From CAZJHX01 sp964545715 (GTDB lineage Bacteria > Myxococcota_A > UBA9042 > GCA-2863065), in contig CAZJHX010000116.1 of assembly GCA_964545715.1 (NCBI GenBank), forward strand, positions 1 through 33,989: 33,989 nucleotides of DNA, read 5' to 3'. Numbering within the stretch: the stretch's first letter is position 1; each line of letters opens with the position of its first letter. The position numbers and the translations under genes are program-made. Under the pieces are notes generated by a model. The model made no database searches. It was not told the origin of the DNA and worked only from the letters and a program-made list of their open reading frames with translations. Of the stretch, positions 1 through 9,296 are shown one piece after another.

Positions 1-2
1 AC

Positions 3-960
3 ACCGTGCCCAACGTCGACCAGACGGACACGGACACGGACTGGGCGGGCGACGGGGGTGACGCGTACTATGACGCCTACAACTGGCCCGACGACTCCGA
101 CAACTGCCCGCTGCACGCCAACGACCAGACCGACCTCGACAACGACGGCGAGGGCGATGCCTGCGACCTGGACGATGACGGTGACGGCGTCGAGGACGCG
201 GTGGACAACTGCTACACCGTGGCCAACGGCGGGCAGATCGACACGGACTTCGACGGCAAGGGCAACGCGTGCGACAGCGACGACGACGGCGACAACGTGG
301 ACGACGCCCTGGACAACTGCCAGCTGATCTCCAACGCCAGCCAGGCGGACGCGGATCAGGACGGTATCGGCAACGTGTGTGACGACCTCACGGACAACGA
401 TAGCGACCTGATCGCCAACGGCGCGGACAACTGCATGGACGCCGCCAACCCCGACCAGATCAACACGGACGGCGACGCGCTGGGCGACGTGTGTGACCCG
501 GACGACGACGCGGACGGCATCGTGGACACCGATGACAGCTGCGTGCTGACGCCCAACGCCGCGCAGATAGACACCGATGGCGATGAGATCGGCGACGCAT
601 GTGACGACGACGACGACAACGACACGCTGGCGGATGCCGACGATGCGTGCTCGCTGATCGCGCTGGCCGAGGGTGACACGGCGCATCCCGACATCGACCG
701 CGACGGCGTGGGCGATGAGTGCGACACCGACGACGACGACGACGCCATCGCGGACGAGCTGGACAACTGCCCGGCCGTCAACAACCCGCAGCAGACGGAC
801 ATGGACGGCGACCAGATCGGCGACGCGTGCGACGACGACGCGGACGGCGACGGCCTGGACGACGCGACGGAGAAGACGCTGGGCACCGACCCACTGTCCA
901 AGGACTCCGATGGTGACGGCTTCGACGACTCGGCTGAGCTCGCTGAGAACACGTCGCCGG
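3..960 (+). repeat. First thrombospondin type-3 repeat array (coding)
   Basis: Tandem repeats of roughly 70-110 bases, rich in gac/gacgac codons, encode Cys- and Asp-rich calcium-binding units with recurring DNC, QxDxD and GDxCD. The array begins before the left edge. Repeat units vary in length, so it is a diverged protein repeat and not a simple DNA satellite. Confidence 0.8.
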
Positions 961-2774
961 TCGACCACCTGGACTACCCCGGCCACAAGCGTCCGCAGGG
1001 CGCGAAGCTGGTCAGTGGCGCCGGTTGCACGGCGGGTGATGGCGGCAGCTCGGCTCCGGCCGCGCTGGTGCTGGCGATGCTGGCCATCCTGGGTCTGCGC
1101 CGCAAGAACGCGCTGAAGAAGGCCGTGGCGCCTATTGCCGTGGTTGCCCTGTTGGCGCTGGGTGCTCCCACCGCGGACGCGCAGGGCGTCAACGTGTCGG
1201 GCTACCACTTCAGCGGTCTGACGGACGCCGGTATGGGCGTCGAGACGTCGGCCACGCTGCCGCAGCTGGGCTACGCCATGGGCGTGGGCTTCAGTCACAG
1301 CGCAAACCCGCTGGCGTTGAGCTTCACCGAGCAGGGCAAGCAGAGCACGCTGCCGATCATCGAGAACGCGAGCACGGTCTCGCTGCTGGCCTCGTTCGGC
1401 ATCCTGGACACCCTGCAGCTGGACATCGAGGCCCCGTTCAACGTCGTGCTGGGCGTGGGCGAGGACTTCCGCAGCGGCGCGGGCGCCATCTCGTCCACCG
1501 CCGTGGGCGATGTGTACTTCAGCCTGACCAACCGCTTCATGGACCGCACCACGCACACGGTGGGCCTGGCGCTGACCGCGTTTGTGACAGCGCCGACCGG
1601 CGACGTGGACAGCTTCCAGGGCTCTGGCGGCGTGACCGCGGGCGGCCGCATGATTTTGGATTGGGAGGGCGGCCCGGTGCTGGTCTCGGCCAACGCCGGC
1701 GTCAGCTATCGGCCCGCGCGGCGCGTGCTAGGTCACACGTTTGGCACCGTCTTTGAGAGCGCGGTGATGACCCGCGTGAACCTGCTGGGCGACAAGCTGG
1801 CCGTGTTCGGCACCATTCGCAACGAGGTCGGTCTGGTCTCTGAGGACACCGCCCTGCCCGTGGAGACGATGGGCGGCGTGGAGAGCCGGTTTGCCGGCGT
1901 GCGCCTGGCCCTGGCGGGCGGCCGCGGCCTGACCGATGACGTGGGCGCCAGCGACCTGCGCGTACTGGCGATGGCCGGCTTCGTGGGTCAAATGGACCGC
2001 GACACCGACAACGACGGCATCATCAATCGCCACGACAAGTGCCCGGAGATCGCCGAGGACCTCGACGGCTTCAAGGACGCCGACGGCTGCCCCGATCCGG
2101 ACAACGACAACGACGGCGTCTTCGACGGTCAGGACCGCTGCCCGCGCCAGGCCGAGGACAAAGACGGCTACCGCGACTCAGACGGCTGCCCCGAGCATGA
2201 CAACGATCGCGACGGCATCCCGGACGTGCGCGATGCGTGCCCCAACCACAAAGAGGACATGGACGGCTGGGCCGACAGCGACGGCTGCCCGGAGAAGGAC
2301 AACGATCAGGACGGCTTCTACGACCGCGTCGATCGCTGCCCGAACCACCCGGAGACCCGCAACGGCTACAAGGACAACGACGGCTGCCCGGACGAGGCCC
2401 TGGCCGTGGTCAACGGCAACCAGATCAAGATCCGCCAGCAGGTCCACTTTGCGACCGGCCGCGCCACGATCATGCCCGATAGCCGCCGCCTGCTGCAGCA
2501 GGTCGCCACGGTGATGAACGACCACCCCGACATCGCGATGATCGAGGTCGCGGGCCACACCGACAGCCAGGGCCGCGCGCGCAAAAACCGCGCTCTGAGC
2601 AAGCGGCGCGCGGAAGCAGTCTTAGGCTACCTGGTGGCCCAGGGCGTCGATGCCGGCCGCCTGCGCGCGCGAGGGTATGGCCACAAGCGCCCGCTGGTCG
2701 ACGAAAACACCCCCGAGGCTCACGAGAAGAACCGCCGAGTAGAGTTCGTGATCGTCACCCGCTCCAGCCGCTAG
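3..2774 (+). CDS. Thrombospondin type-3 repeat / beta-barrel / OmpA-domain envelope protein, 5' end missing
   Basis: The reading frame is open to the left edge, and the first visible residues continue a calcium-binding repeat, so the true start lies outside the window. Residues (counted from the GTG at position 6) about 1-325 are Asp-rich TSP3 repeats of the form DNCxxxxNxxQxDxDxDGxGDxCD. Residues about 337-367 look like a MYXO-CTERM sorting tail: a GAGC motif, a Gly/Ser linker, a hydrophobic helix, then RRK. Directly after, without a stop, residues 368-392 look like a classical signal peptide (KK, hydrophobic core, ADA before Gln). Residues 393-660 are Gly/aromatic-rich and probably form an outer-membrane barrel. 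Five further Cys-containing TSP3-like repeats follow (660-800), then an OmpA peptidoglycan-binding domain (about 801-922) with the VAGHTDSQG and RARGYG motifs. Likely role: linking outer membrane and cell wall. The gene reads like two proteins fused. Confidence 0.85.
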   Translation, partial: TVPNVDQTDTDTDWAGDGGDAYYDAYNWPDDSDNCPLHANDQTDLDNDGEGDACDLDDDGDGVEDAVDNCYTVANGGQIDTDFDGKGNACDSDDDGDNVDDALDNCQLISNASQADADQDGIGNVCDDLTDNDSDLIANGADNCMDAANPDQINTDGDALGDVCDPDDDADGIVDTDDSCVLTPNAAQIDTDGDEIGDACDDDDDNDTLADADDACSLIALAEGDTAHPDIDRDGVGDECDTDDDDDAIADELDNCPAVNNPQQTDMDGDQIGDACDDDADGDGLDDATEKTLGTDPLSKDSDGDGFDDSAELAENTSPVDHLDYPGHKRPQGAKLVSGAGCTAGDGGSSAPAALVLAMLAILGLRRKNALKKAVAPIAVVALLALGAPTADAQGVNVSGYHFSGLTDAGMGVETSATLPQLGYAMGVGFSHSANPLALSFTEQGKQSTLPIIENASTVSLLASFGILDTLQLDIEAPFNVVLGVGEDFRSGAGAISSTAVGDVYFSLTNRFMDRTTHTVGLALTAFVTAPTGDVDSFQGSGGVTAGGRMILDWEGGPVLVSANAGVSYRPARRVLGHTFGTVFESAVMTRVNLLGDKLAVFGTIRNEVGLVSEDTALPVETMGGVESRFAGVRLALAGGRGLTDDVGASDLRVLAMAGFVGQMDRDTDNDGIINRHDKCPEIAEDLDGFKDADGCPDPDNDNDGVFDGQDRCPRQAEDKDGYRDSDGCPEHDNDRDGIPDVRDACPNHKEDMDGWADSDGCPEKDNDQDGFYDRVDRCPNHPETRNGYKDNDGCPDEALAVVNGNQIKIRQQVHFATGRATIMPDSRRLLQQVATVMNDHPDIAMIEVAGHTDSQGRARKNRALSKRRAEAVLGYLVAQGVDAGRLRARGYGHKRPLVDENTPEAHEKNRRVEFVIVTRSSR
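1990..2395 (+). repeat. Second thrombospondin type-3-like repeat array (coding)
   Basis: About five units of the form DxDNDGxxDxxDxCPxxxEDxDGxxDxDGCP join the barrel region to the OmpA domain. This arrangement is common in OmpA proteins of Myxococcota and Bacteroidota, where the repeats act as a periplasmic spacer. That role here is inferred from family knowledge. Confidence 0.8.
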
Positions 2775-2781
2775 GACCCAC

Positions 2782-2801
2782 CTGCGCCAGCTCAGGCGCA
2801 G
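2782..2801. terminator. Hairpin between convergent genes (possible bidirectional terminator)
   Basis: Perfect 7-bp arms CTGCGCC and GGCGCAG with a six-base loop. The loop contains the stop codon of the minus-strand cusA gene, and the plus-strand OmpA gene stops eight bases before the left arm. There is no T tract on either side, so intrinsic termination is uncertain. Confidence 0.35.
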
Positions 2802-5800
2802 CGGCGCTCCATCTGCCAACAATACAGCGCGGGCAGCACAAAAAGCGTGACCAGCTCCGCGAGCATGCCGCCGACCAGTGGCAGCGCCATCGGGTGCATG
2901 ACGTCGGAGCCGCGACCGTCGCTCATCAGGACCGGGACCAGCGCGATGATGGTTGTGAACGTGGTCATCAAGCAGGGGCGGATACGTCGCAGTCCTGCGG
3001 CCACGACCGCCTCGCGCACCTCCTGGGGGCTCGACGGGGTGAGGCGCTTGAAGCTCTGCTGCAGATAGGTGGCCATGACCGCGCCGTCATCCACGGCGAT
3101 GCCGAAGAGCGCGATGAACCCTATCCACACCGCCGTGGTCAGGTAGATCGGCCCGCCACCCGCCAGCCAGGGCCAGACCCACAGGCCGATGAAGCCGCCC
3201 GCGAAGACGACTGGGATGGCCGCGAAGATCGAGAGCGTCAGCCCGATCTCGCCATAGGCGAGGTACAGCAGGAACAAGTTGATGAAGATCACGAGCGGCA
3301 CCATCAGCGCCAGGCGACGGTCGGCCTCCAGCTTGGAGAGATATCGTCCTGCCGGTTCGATGCGCAGGCCGCGCGGGACCGGGTCTTTGTCGGTGTCGCG
3401 CCAGGCCTGGACTGCCGCGAGTGCGTCTGCCATCACCGCGGCCTCGTCTCGGCCCTCCGCATTGAACATGACATAGCCGGTAAGCTGGCCGTCCTTGGTG
3501 CGCACCGCGGCAGGGCCGACCACCTCCCGGATATCGACCAGGCGGCCGAGCGGGATCTGACCGCCTTTGGGTGTCGGCACGATGAGGCGGCGCAGCTTGT
3601 CCGGATCGTCGCGCAGCTCGCGGGCGTATTGGACACGGACCGGGTAGCGCTCTCGGCCCTCCAGCGACCAGGTCAGATTTCGGCCGCCCAGCGCGATCTC
3701 GATAACGTCCATAACGTCCCGCACGTTGACGCCGTAGCGGCCGGCTCGCTTGCGGCGAACAACCAGCTCCAGGTACGGCTTACCGCCCAGTCGCAGGGCA
3801 TTGACGTCCACAGCGCCGGGCACGTCGCGCAGCACGTTCTCGATGCCCAGCGCTACTTTTTCAATGGCGGCATGGGCCTCCAGGTCGGTGAACGGCGAGC
3901 CGTCGTCGCGGGACGGGGACCCGATGATCTCCACGGCCATCGAGGCTCGCAGGCCCGATTGGAGCATGATCACGCGCGTCTCGATCGGCTGTAGCCAGGA
4001 CGGCGAGACGCCTAGCATGGCGGTCTTCTGGCGCAGCTCCGTCAGAATGTCGGCTTTGGTCAAACCCTCGCGCCATCGATCGCGCGGCGCGAGATTGACC
4101 ACGGTCTCGATCATGCCGACGGGCGCCGGATCCAGCGCGCTGGTGATGCGCCCCAGCTTGCCCATGACCTGGGTCACTTCGGGCACCTCCCGCATGCCTT
4201 TGTTCATGCGAATCATCGCGTCCATCGTCTCGGTCAGCGACGCCTGGTGCAGCAGGCTGGGCATGTACAGCAGCGAGCCCTCGTCGAGGGGCGGCATGAA
4301 TGCCTCGCCGATCGGCGGAAACGTCTCGGCGAGCGCCTTGAATGGGCGTACCTGCTCGAGCTTGCCGCCGGCGGCCTCAGCGGCCAGTCCGAACGGCGCC
4401 AACAGCATGCGCGCGCCGCCAAAATGCAGCATTCCGACAGTCAGGATTGTCACCGGCAGCACCGCAAAGGCGGCTTTGTGGCGCAGCACGCCACGCAGAA
4501 GTGGCTCGTATCCGCGCAGGATGAATCGCGACACGGGGTTCTCTTCAGTCGGCACCAGGCGCTCGGCGGTCATGCGCCATGCGAGAACGCCGGCGATCGA
4601 GCCCACCAGGATGCCCGGCCAGACCGGACGGAGGTACGCCAGCACGCCGAAGGAGGGCAGTCTGGAGCCGATGATGTAGCCGCCGATCGAGACCACAACA
4701 GCGGCGAGGTATTTCAGCCAGGCGCGCCCGGCGGGGCTCGGCTTTGGGTCTCGGAGCAGCAGGTGGCACAGCACCGGCACCAGCGCGATGGCCACGATCA
4801 GCGCGGCTGCGATGGAGAACGTCTTGGTCCAGGCCAGCGGCGAGAAGAGCCGGCCGGCCTCGCCGGTGAGCATGAATACAGGGAGGAACGAGACGATGGT
4901 AGTGGCGACCGCGGTGACGATCGCCGGCGAGACCTCAGCCGCGGCATCGGCCACAACCTCGGAGCGCGAGCGGGAGCCGTCGCTGGACAGCAGCGAGCTG
5001 AAGATGTTCTCGCTCATGACGATGCCCATGTCGACCATGGTGCCGATCGCAATCGCAATACCCGCCAGCGACATGATGTTGCTGCCCACGCCGATCAGGC
5101 GCATCGCCGCAAACGCCATCAGCACGGCGATCGGCAGCGTGACCGCCACAATAAGCGAGGTCCTGATGTTGAGGAGGAACAGCAGCAGCACCACGACGGT
5201 GACCGCGACCTCCTCCAGCAGCGCGGTCTTGAGCGTGGCCATCGTCTCGTCGACCAGGATCGTGCGATCGTAAAACGGCACGATCCGAACGCCGTCCGGC
5301 AGCGCGCTCTTCAGACCTTCGATCGCCTCTTTGACGTGGGTGATGACCTCTCGCGGGTTCTCGCCGTACCGCATGGTGACTACGCCGCCGACACGTTCGC
5401 CGTGCTCGTTGGCCAGCGCGCCACGACGAAAATCCGGACCCATCGACACGTCGGCCACGTTGTGCACGAACACCGGCACGCCCTCGCGGGAGGCGACCAC
5501 GATGTTCTCCACGTCTTCGACCGACCTGATGAATCCCAGGCCGCGCACCACCAACTCCATGCCGCTGCGCTCGACGGTCTTGGCGCCCACGTCCACGTTG
5601 GCGCGCGAGATGGCGCGCTGTACGTCGTTGACCGACAGGCGCCGCGCCCGAAGCCGGTCGGGATCGACGTCGACCTGGTACTGGCGTACATAGCCCCCAA
5701 CGCTGGCGACCTCCGAGACGCCGGGCAGCGCCTGCAGTGTGTATCGGATCACCCAGTCCTGCAGGGAGCGCAAGGTGCCCAGGTCGTAGCCGGGCGCCTC

Positions 5801-6229
5801 CAGCGTGTACCAGAAGACCTGCCCGAGCGGCGTCGCATCCGGCCCCAATCGGGGGACTGCGGCGGACGGCAAGCCCTTGCGCGCCGTCTGTAGCCGCTCC
5901 TGTACGCGGGTGCGCGCCCAGTAGAAGGGGATGTCCTGTTCAAAGACGATGTAGATCTGCGAGAAGCCGAATCCCGACAGGCCGCGGATCTCTGTGACCC
6001 CCGGGATGCCCTGCAGGCCGGCGGACAGCGGGTACGTGATCTGGTTTTCCACGTCCTGGGGCGACCGCCCGGGCCACTCGGTGAAGACGATCGCCTGGTT
6101 TTCGCTGATGTCCGGAATCGCGTCGACCGGTGTATTGCGCAGCGCGTCAACCCCGATCGCAATAACCGCAAAGGTCAGGACCCCCGCCACGAGCGGGTGG
6201 TCCACCAGGTATCGGATCATCCGCCTCAT
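2792..6229 (-). CDS. cusA: Heavy-metal RND efflux pump, CusA/CzcA family
   Basis: Inner-membrane proton-driven pump of the HME-RND family, expected to move Cu(I)/Ag(I) through the CusB adaptor and a TolC-type channel. The N-terminus has the family signature (VDAIPDIS, EWPGRSPQDVENQITYPL). TM4 carries VDMGIVMSEN with the conserved Asp. Later come MPPLDEGSLLYMPS, PVGMIETV and RVIMLQSG, where two methionines appear to match copper-relay methionines of E. coli CusA (aligned from memory). A second intramembrane acidic pair lies in GIAVDDGAVM. At 1145 residues it is about 100 longer than E. coli CusA; the extra length is a hydrophobic stretch near residues 490-600 that adds membrane segments. The ATG follows the cusB TAG with no gap (TAGATG), so the two genes are translationally linked. 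Confidence 0.92.
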   Translation of the reverse strand: MRRMIRYLVDHPLVAGVLTFAVIAIGVDALRNTPVDAIPDISENQAIVFTEWPGRSPQDVENQITYPLSAGLQGIPGVTEIRGLSGFGFSQIYIVFEQDIPFYWARTRVQERLQTARKGLPSAAVPRLGPDATPLGQVFWYTLEAPGYDLGTLRSLQDWVIRYTLQALPGVSEVASVGGYVRQYQVDVDPDRLRARRLSVNDVQRAISRANVDVGAKTVERSGMELVVRGLGFIRSVEDVENIVVASREGVPVFVHNVADVSMGPDFRRGALANEHGERVGGVVTMRYGENPREVITHVKEAIEGLKSALPDGVRIVPFYDRTILVDETMATLKTALLEEVAVTVVVLLLFLLNIRTSLIVAVTLPIAVLMAFAAMRLIGVGSNIMSLAGIAIAIGTMVDMGIVMSENIFSSLLSSDGSRSRSEVVADAAAEVSPAIVTAVATTIVSFLPVFMLTGEAGRLFSPLAWTKTFSIAAALIVAIALVPVLCHLLLRDPKPSPAGRAWLKYLAAVVVSIGGYIIGSRLPSFGVLAYLRPVWPGILVGSIAGVLAWRMTAERLVPTEENPVSRFILRGYEPLLRGVLRHKAAFAVLPVTILTVGMLHFGGARMLLAPFGLAAEAAGGKLEQVRPFKALAETFPPIGEAFMPPLDEGSLLYMPSLLHQASLTETMDAMIRMNKGMREVPEVTQVMGKLGRITSALDPAPVGMIETVVNLAPRDRWREGLTKADILTELRQKTAMLGVSPSWLQPIETRVIMLQSGLRASMAVEIIGSPSRDDGSPFTDLEAHAAIEKVALGIENVLRDVPGAVDVNALRLGGKPYLELVVRRKRAGRYGVNVRDVMDVIEIALGGRNLTWSLEGRERYPVRVQYARELRDDPDKLRRLIVPTPKGGQIPLGRLVDIREVVGPAAVRTKDGQLTGYVMFNAEGRDEAAVMADALAAVQAWRDTDKDPVPRGLRIEPAGRYLSKLEADRRLALMVPLVIFINLFLLYLAYGEIGLTLSIFAAIPVVFAGGFIGLWVWPWLAGGGPIYLTTAVWIGFIALFGIAVDDGAVMATYLQQSFKRLTPSSPQEVREAVVAAGLRRIRPCLMTTFTTIIALVPVLMSDGRGSDVMHPMALPLVGGMLAELVTLFVLPALYCWQMERRCA

Positions 6230-7573
6230 CTAGTGTTCGTGCCCACCGCCGACACTGCTGCCGCCGGGAGAGAGCAGGCTGGGCTTGCCAGTGAGCTGCA
6301 TCTGCGAGTCGAGCAGGAACGCGCCCGCCGTGGCCACGGTGTCTCCCGCTTCAAGACCCGCAAGCACGTGCGTCCAGGGGCCGGCGCGTACGCCAACCCG
6401 CACCTCGCGCGGCTCGAAGTGGTTGTTGGACGTCATGACATAAACGAGATGCCGCTCACCCGTGCCGAGCACGGCGACGGTCGGGACCGCGATCACACCA
6501 CCCTTGTGGTCCGCCGGTCTCCCGCTGTCCGTGGACAGCTCCAAGGTCATGCCGCAGAGCGGGCACTTGCCGGGCTTGTCGCTGCGAATGTGCTCGTGCA
6601 TGTAGCAGGTGAAGCGACCCGTCAGCGGCGGCCGGACCGCGTTCCCGTCGGAATCGAGCTCCGTCGCAATCGTCACGTTGGCCAGCATGCCGGGCTTGAG
6701 CACGCCGTCGGCGTTGTTCACCGTGACGCGCACCTTGGTCGTGTGCGTGACCGGGTCGACGATGCCTTCGATGAAGGAGACCGTGCCCTCGAAGGTCTTG
6801 CCCGGCAAGGCGTCCAGGCCGACCTCGACCGGCTGCCCGATCACGATCCACGGCAGATCTTCCTCAAACGCGTCGAAGCGCAGCCAGAAGTTGTCGAAGT
6901 CGGCGACCGTGTACAGCGGGGTGCCGATTTTGACGTAGGTGCCTTCGGTGACCTTGAGGGCGATAACCTTGCCGGAGATCGGGCTCAGGATCTCGATGTG
7001 CTCCGAGGCCTGGCCGCTCTTATCGAGCGCCTCGAGCTGGCTGGGTCGCATGCCGAGCAGCTCCAACTTGCGCCTGGCGGCGTTCTTGAGTCCGCCGCCC
7101 GACAGGTACTCCCGCTGAGCTGCGAACAGCTGCGGGCTGTACAGCTGCATCACGTGATCGTCCTTTCGCACCTCCACGTACGTATGGTCGGCGAACAGCT
7201 TGTCGATGCGCCCACCGACCCAGGCGCTGATCGTCTTCACGTGGCGCTCGTTGTAGTCGATGGTGCCGACGGTCCGGATTCGGCGGTGCAGCACCCTGCG
7301 CTCCACCTTGGCGGTCTTGAGGCCAATCATCGCTTTCTGCTCGTTGCTGAGCGTGATCGTGCGGCCGGTGTCCTCGAAGCGCTCGAGCGTCATGCCGCAC
7401 ACCGGACATTTGCCGGGCTTGCTGCGCTTGACGCACAACATGGGGCAGGCCCAGACCTCGTCGCTCTCGCCGGCGGTCTCGGCGGGCGGCGCGAGGAGCC
7501 AGGCCGCCGGCACGAGCATGGTGGCGCCGGAGCCGACGGCGAGACCGACAAACACAACTATCGCGAGTCTCAT
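6230..7573 (-). CDS. cusB: RND efflux periplasmic adaptor with two heavy-metal-binding modules, CusB family
   Basis: Membrane fusion protein linking CusA to the outer-membrane channel. I start it at 7573, not at the longer possible start at 7663, because GAGGAG sits about six bases upstream and the N-terminus MRLAIVVFVGLAVG is then a membrane anchor or signal. The stop codon of the preceding gene overlaps this start by four bases (ATGA). Residues about 40-66 hold a heavy-metal-binding module (CPM ... PGKCPVCGM). A second copy (CYMHEHIRSDKPGKCPLCGM) lies inside the C-terminal half, near residues 320-346. Between them are the barrel-sandwich and alpha-hairpin segments typical of CusB (GGRIDKLFADHTYVEVRKDD; LYSPQL). 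The protein ends in GGGHEH. E. coli CusB lacks these CPxCGM modules, so metal capture is probably built into this adaptor. Confidence 0.9.
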   Translation of the reverse strand: MRLAIVVFVGLAVGSGATMLVPAAWLLAPPAETAGESDEVWACPMLCVKRSKPGKCPVCGMTLERFEDTGRTITLSNEQKAMIGLKTAKVERRVLHRRIRTVGTIDYNERHVKTISAWVGGRIDKLFADHTYVEVRKDDHVMQLYSPQLFAAQREYLSGGGLKNAARRKLELLGMRPSQLEALDKSGQASEHIEILSPISGKVIALKVTEGTYVKIGTPLYTVADFDNFWLRFDAFEEDLPWIVIGQPVEVGLDALPGKTFEGTVSFIEGIVDPVTHTTKVRVTVNNADGVLKPGMLANVTIATELDSDGNAVRPPLTGRFTCYMHEHIRSDKPGKCPLCGMTLELSTDSGRPADHKGGVIAVPTVAVLGTGERHLVYVMTSNNHFEPREVRVGVRAGPWTHVLAGLEAGDTVATAGAFLLDSQMQLTGKPSLLSPGGSSVGGGHEH

Positions 7574-7902
7574 GGGGACTCCTCTTTGAGCTTCATCTTC
7601 ATGCCGCATTCGGGGCAGTCGCCGGGCTTGTCGCTCTCGACACACTCCATCGGGCAGATCCACACCTGCTTATCCGGCTTGGAGTGGCCCATCTTGCCGT
7701 GGTCCATCTTGCTGTGGTCCATGGGCTCGCTGTCGGCTTTGGGCTCGCTGTCTTCAACTGGCTTCGTCGCGGGGTCGACCTGCACAGGTTCGGGCGACAC
7801 GTCGGGCACGTCGGCTGCCAGTGATGCACCGCGAACGGCCGCCGTCATGCCCGCACCGATCAACAACGCCGCGATGAACGCGACTGCGTCTCTCATTGTC
7901 AT
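7570..7902 (-). CDS. Small exported His/Met-rich protein with heavy-metal-binding domain
   Basis: A 110-residue protein with an N-terminal hydrophobic signal or anchor (about residues 5-28), a Pro/Asp/Glu-rich linker, a metal-ligand-rich stretch MDHSKMDHGKMGHSK (about 61-75) and a C-terminal module CPMECVESDKPGDCPECGM (about 83-101). The module is the third copy of the CPM/CPxCGM motif in this operon. The likely role is periplasmic copper or silver binding and hand-over to the CusB/CusA pump, similar in spirit to CusF though unrelated in fold; this is inference. The ATG at 7902 overlaps the stop of the upstream TolC gene (ATGA) and has GGAG seven bases before it. Its own stop overlaps the cusB start. 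Confidence 0.8.
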   Translation of the reverse strand: MTMRDAVAFIAALLIGAGMTAAVRGASLAADVPDVSPEPVQVDPATKPVEDSEPKADSEPMDHSKMDHGKMGHSKPDKQVWICPMECVESDKPGDCPECGMKMKLKEESP

Positions 7903-9296
7903 GGCTTGTCTCCATCAACGATCTTTGGGCCGCGGATCCGCGCGAGCTCGGCCGCCGCGATGTGGGCGTCTCTGACCGCGGCGTGATACTCCAGATGCGT
8001 TTCCAGCCAGAGCCGCTGCGCGTCGTCCAGCTCCAAAAACGACTGTCGCCCAACCTTGTATTCGGCCTCCGTGGTCTTGAGCGCCTGCCTGGCACGGGGC
8101 ATCTGGGACTTCTTGTACAGCCGCACGCGTCGCAGGGCGTCGCTCAGCGTAGCGTGCGCGCGCTCGGCGGCCGCCGGCACCAGCGTGCGTGCCTGGGCCA
8201 GCGCTCGACCCGCCGCCGCCACGCGATCGCGCAGCTCCTCCAGGTAGGGTTGACCCGCGGCATAGCCCGCCCGGAAGCGATCCCGACCCTGCTCGCCACG
8301 CCGGTCGCTCAGCCCCTGGCTGAGATCGGGCAGGATTCTGCGCTCGGCCAGCGCCAGCATCGCCTCACCGCGTCCCAGGCGTACCGCCGCCAGTCGCACG
8401 TCCAGGCCGCCGATCGCCACCTCCGCCCGCAGCCTCTTCAGCTCCGGCAGCTTGGCGCGCGGGCGCGGCGAGCCCGGCTTGATCGTCTGGGTCACATTGA
8501 GCAGCGCGCCCACGACCCGAACGGCGGCAGCCCGGCGCTCCTTGGCTGTTTTCAGCCTGCGCTTGAGGGCCTCCAGCCGCATCTCGGCACGCAGCACGTC
8601 CGCGGTCGACACCTTGTCCGCGACATAGCGCGCCCTGGCGACCTCGACCAGCCGCCGGCTCAGCGCCACGCTCTCGGAGAAGACGCCGACCGCCTGGCGC
8701 TCGTAGCGCGCCTCGTGAAAGGCGCGGGTCAGCCCGGTCAGCAGTTCGAACGCGGTCGTCTCAAACCGGATCCGGGCCAGGGCGACCTCCGCGTCCACAA
8801 CCTTGCCCTGCAGCGACTCTGAAGACGGGATCGTGGGCGCCGGGCGCTGATCGGGGCGCTGCGACAGAGCGTCAAACTGCTCCAGCATGCGACGCAGGTG
8901 CAGAGCCTGGCTGTGGCGGTGGCTGGCGGACTGTCGGGTACTCCAGGCCGCCTTGAGCCGCTCATTGCGCGCCAGAAAGACCACCAGCGAGTCGCGCTCC
9001 GACAGCGGTGTTTTGGGCTTGAAGTCTTGAGTTGAGGCTTTTGCCCAAAGCTCTTTGTGCGAGACGTCGACCCCGAGAAACGTCAGGTCGGCGGGCTCCA
9101 GCGCGCGGCGAACCGAGACACTGGGCAGCTGCCCAACAGGCGTGGCGCCCGGGCTCGTAACCGACGCGCCCACCACACCGCGGGCTTGAGCGGCGACACC
9201 GGCGGCGCCGACCGGAAGGGCATAGCGCGCCTGGTCGTCACGGAGACCGTTGACCACGCACCCGGTCATCAGCAGCACGATCACGATCATCCTCAT
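7899..9296 (-). CDS. TolC-family outer-membrane efflux lipoprotein (second of two)
   Basis: 465 residues. The N-terminus MRMIVIVLLMTGC is a short lipoprotein signal with the lipid-bearing Cys at residue 13. The body is long amphipathic alpha-helix with the two-fold repeated pattern of outer-membrane efflux proteins, including YVADKVSTADVLRAEMRLEALKRRLK and its C-terminal counterpart YKVGRQSFLELDDAQRLWLE. The expected role is the outer-membrane exit duct of the CusBA pump. It overlaps the preceding TolC-like gene by four bases (ATGA) and the next gene by four. The N-terminal 100 residues are less typical, so it may be a specialised partner of the first TolC rather than a redundant copy. Confidence 0.8.
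   Translation of the reverse strand: MRMIVIVLLMTGCVVNGLRDDQARYALPVGAAGVAAQARGVVGASVTSPGATPVGQLPSVSVRRALEPADLTFLGVDVSHKELWAKASTQDFKPKTPLSERDSLVVFLARNERLKAAWSTRQSASHRHSQALHLRRMLEQFDALSQRPDQRPAPTIPSSESLQGKVVDAEVALARIRFETTAFELLTGLTRAFHEARYERQAVGVFSESVALSRRLVEVARARYVADKVSTADVLRAEMRLEALKRRLKTAKERRAAAVRVVGALLNVTQTIKPGSPRPRAKLPELKRLRAEVAIGGLDVRLAAVRLGRGEAMLALAERRILPDLSQGLSDRRGEQGRDRFRAGYAAGQPYLEELRDRVAAAGRALAQARTLVPAAAERAHATLSDALRRVRLYKKSQMPRARQALKTTEAEYKVGRQSFLELDDAQRLWLETHLEYHAAVRDAHIAAAELARIRGPKIVDGDKP

Noticed and set aside
160..860. GAC-rich stretches as a DNA microsatellite or CRISPR-like array
   Set aside because: The periodicity is explained by Asp-rich calcium-binding protein repeats of variable length; there are no constant repeats with unique spacers.
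2894..5893. Long open frames on the strand opposite cusA
   Set aside because: High-GC codon bias leaves the antisense frames open. Their translations are low-complexity Arg/His/Asp-rich sequence without recognisable domains, while the cusA frame has full family motifs.
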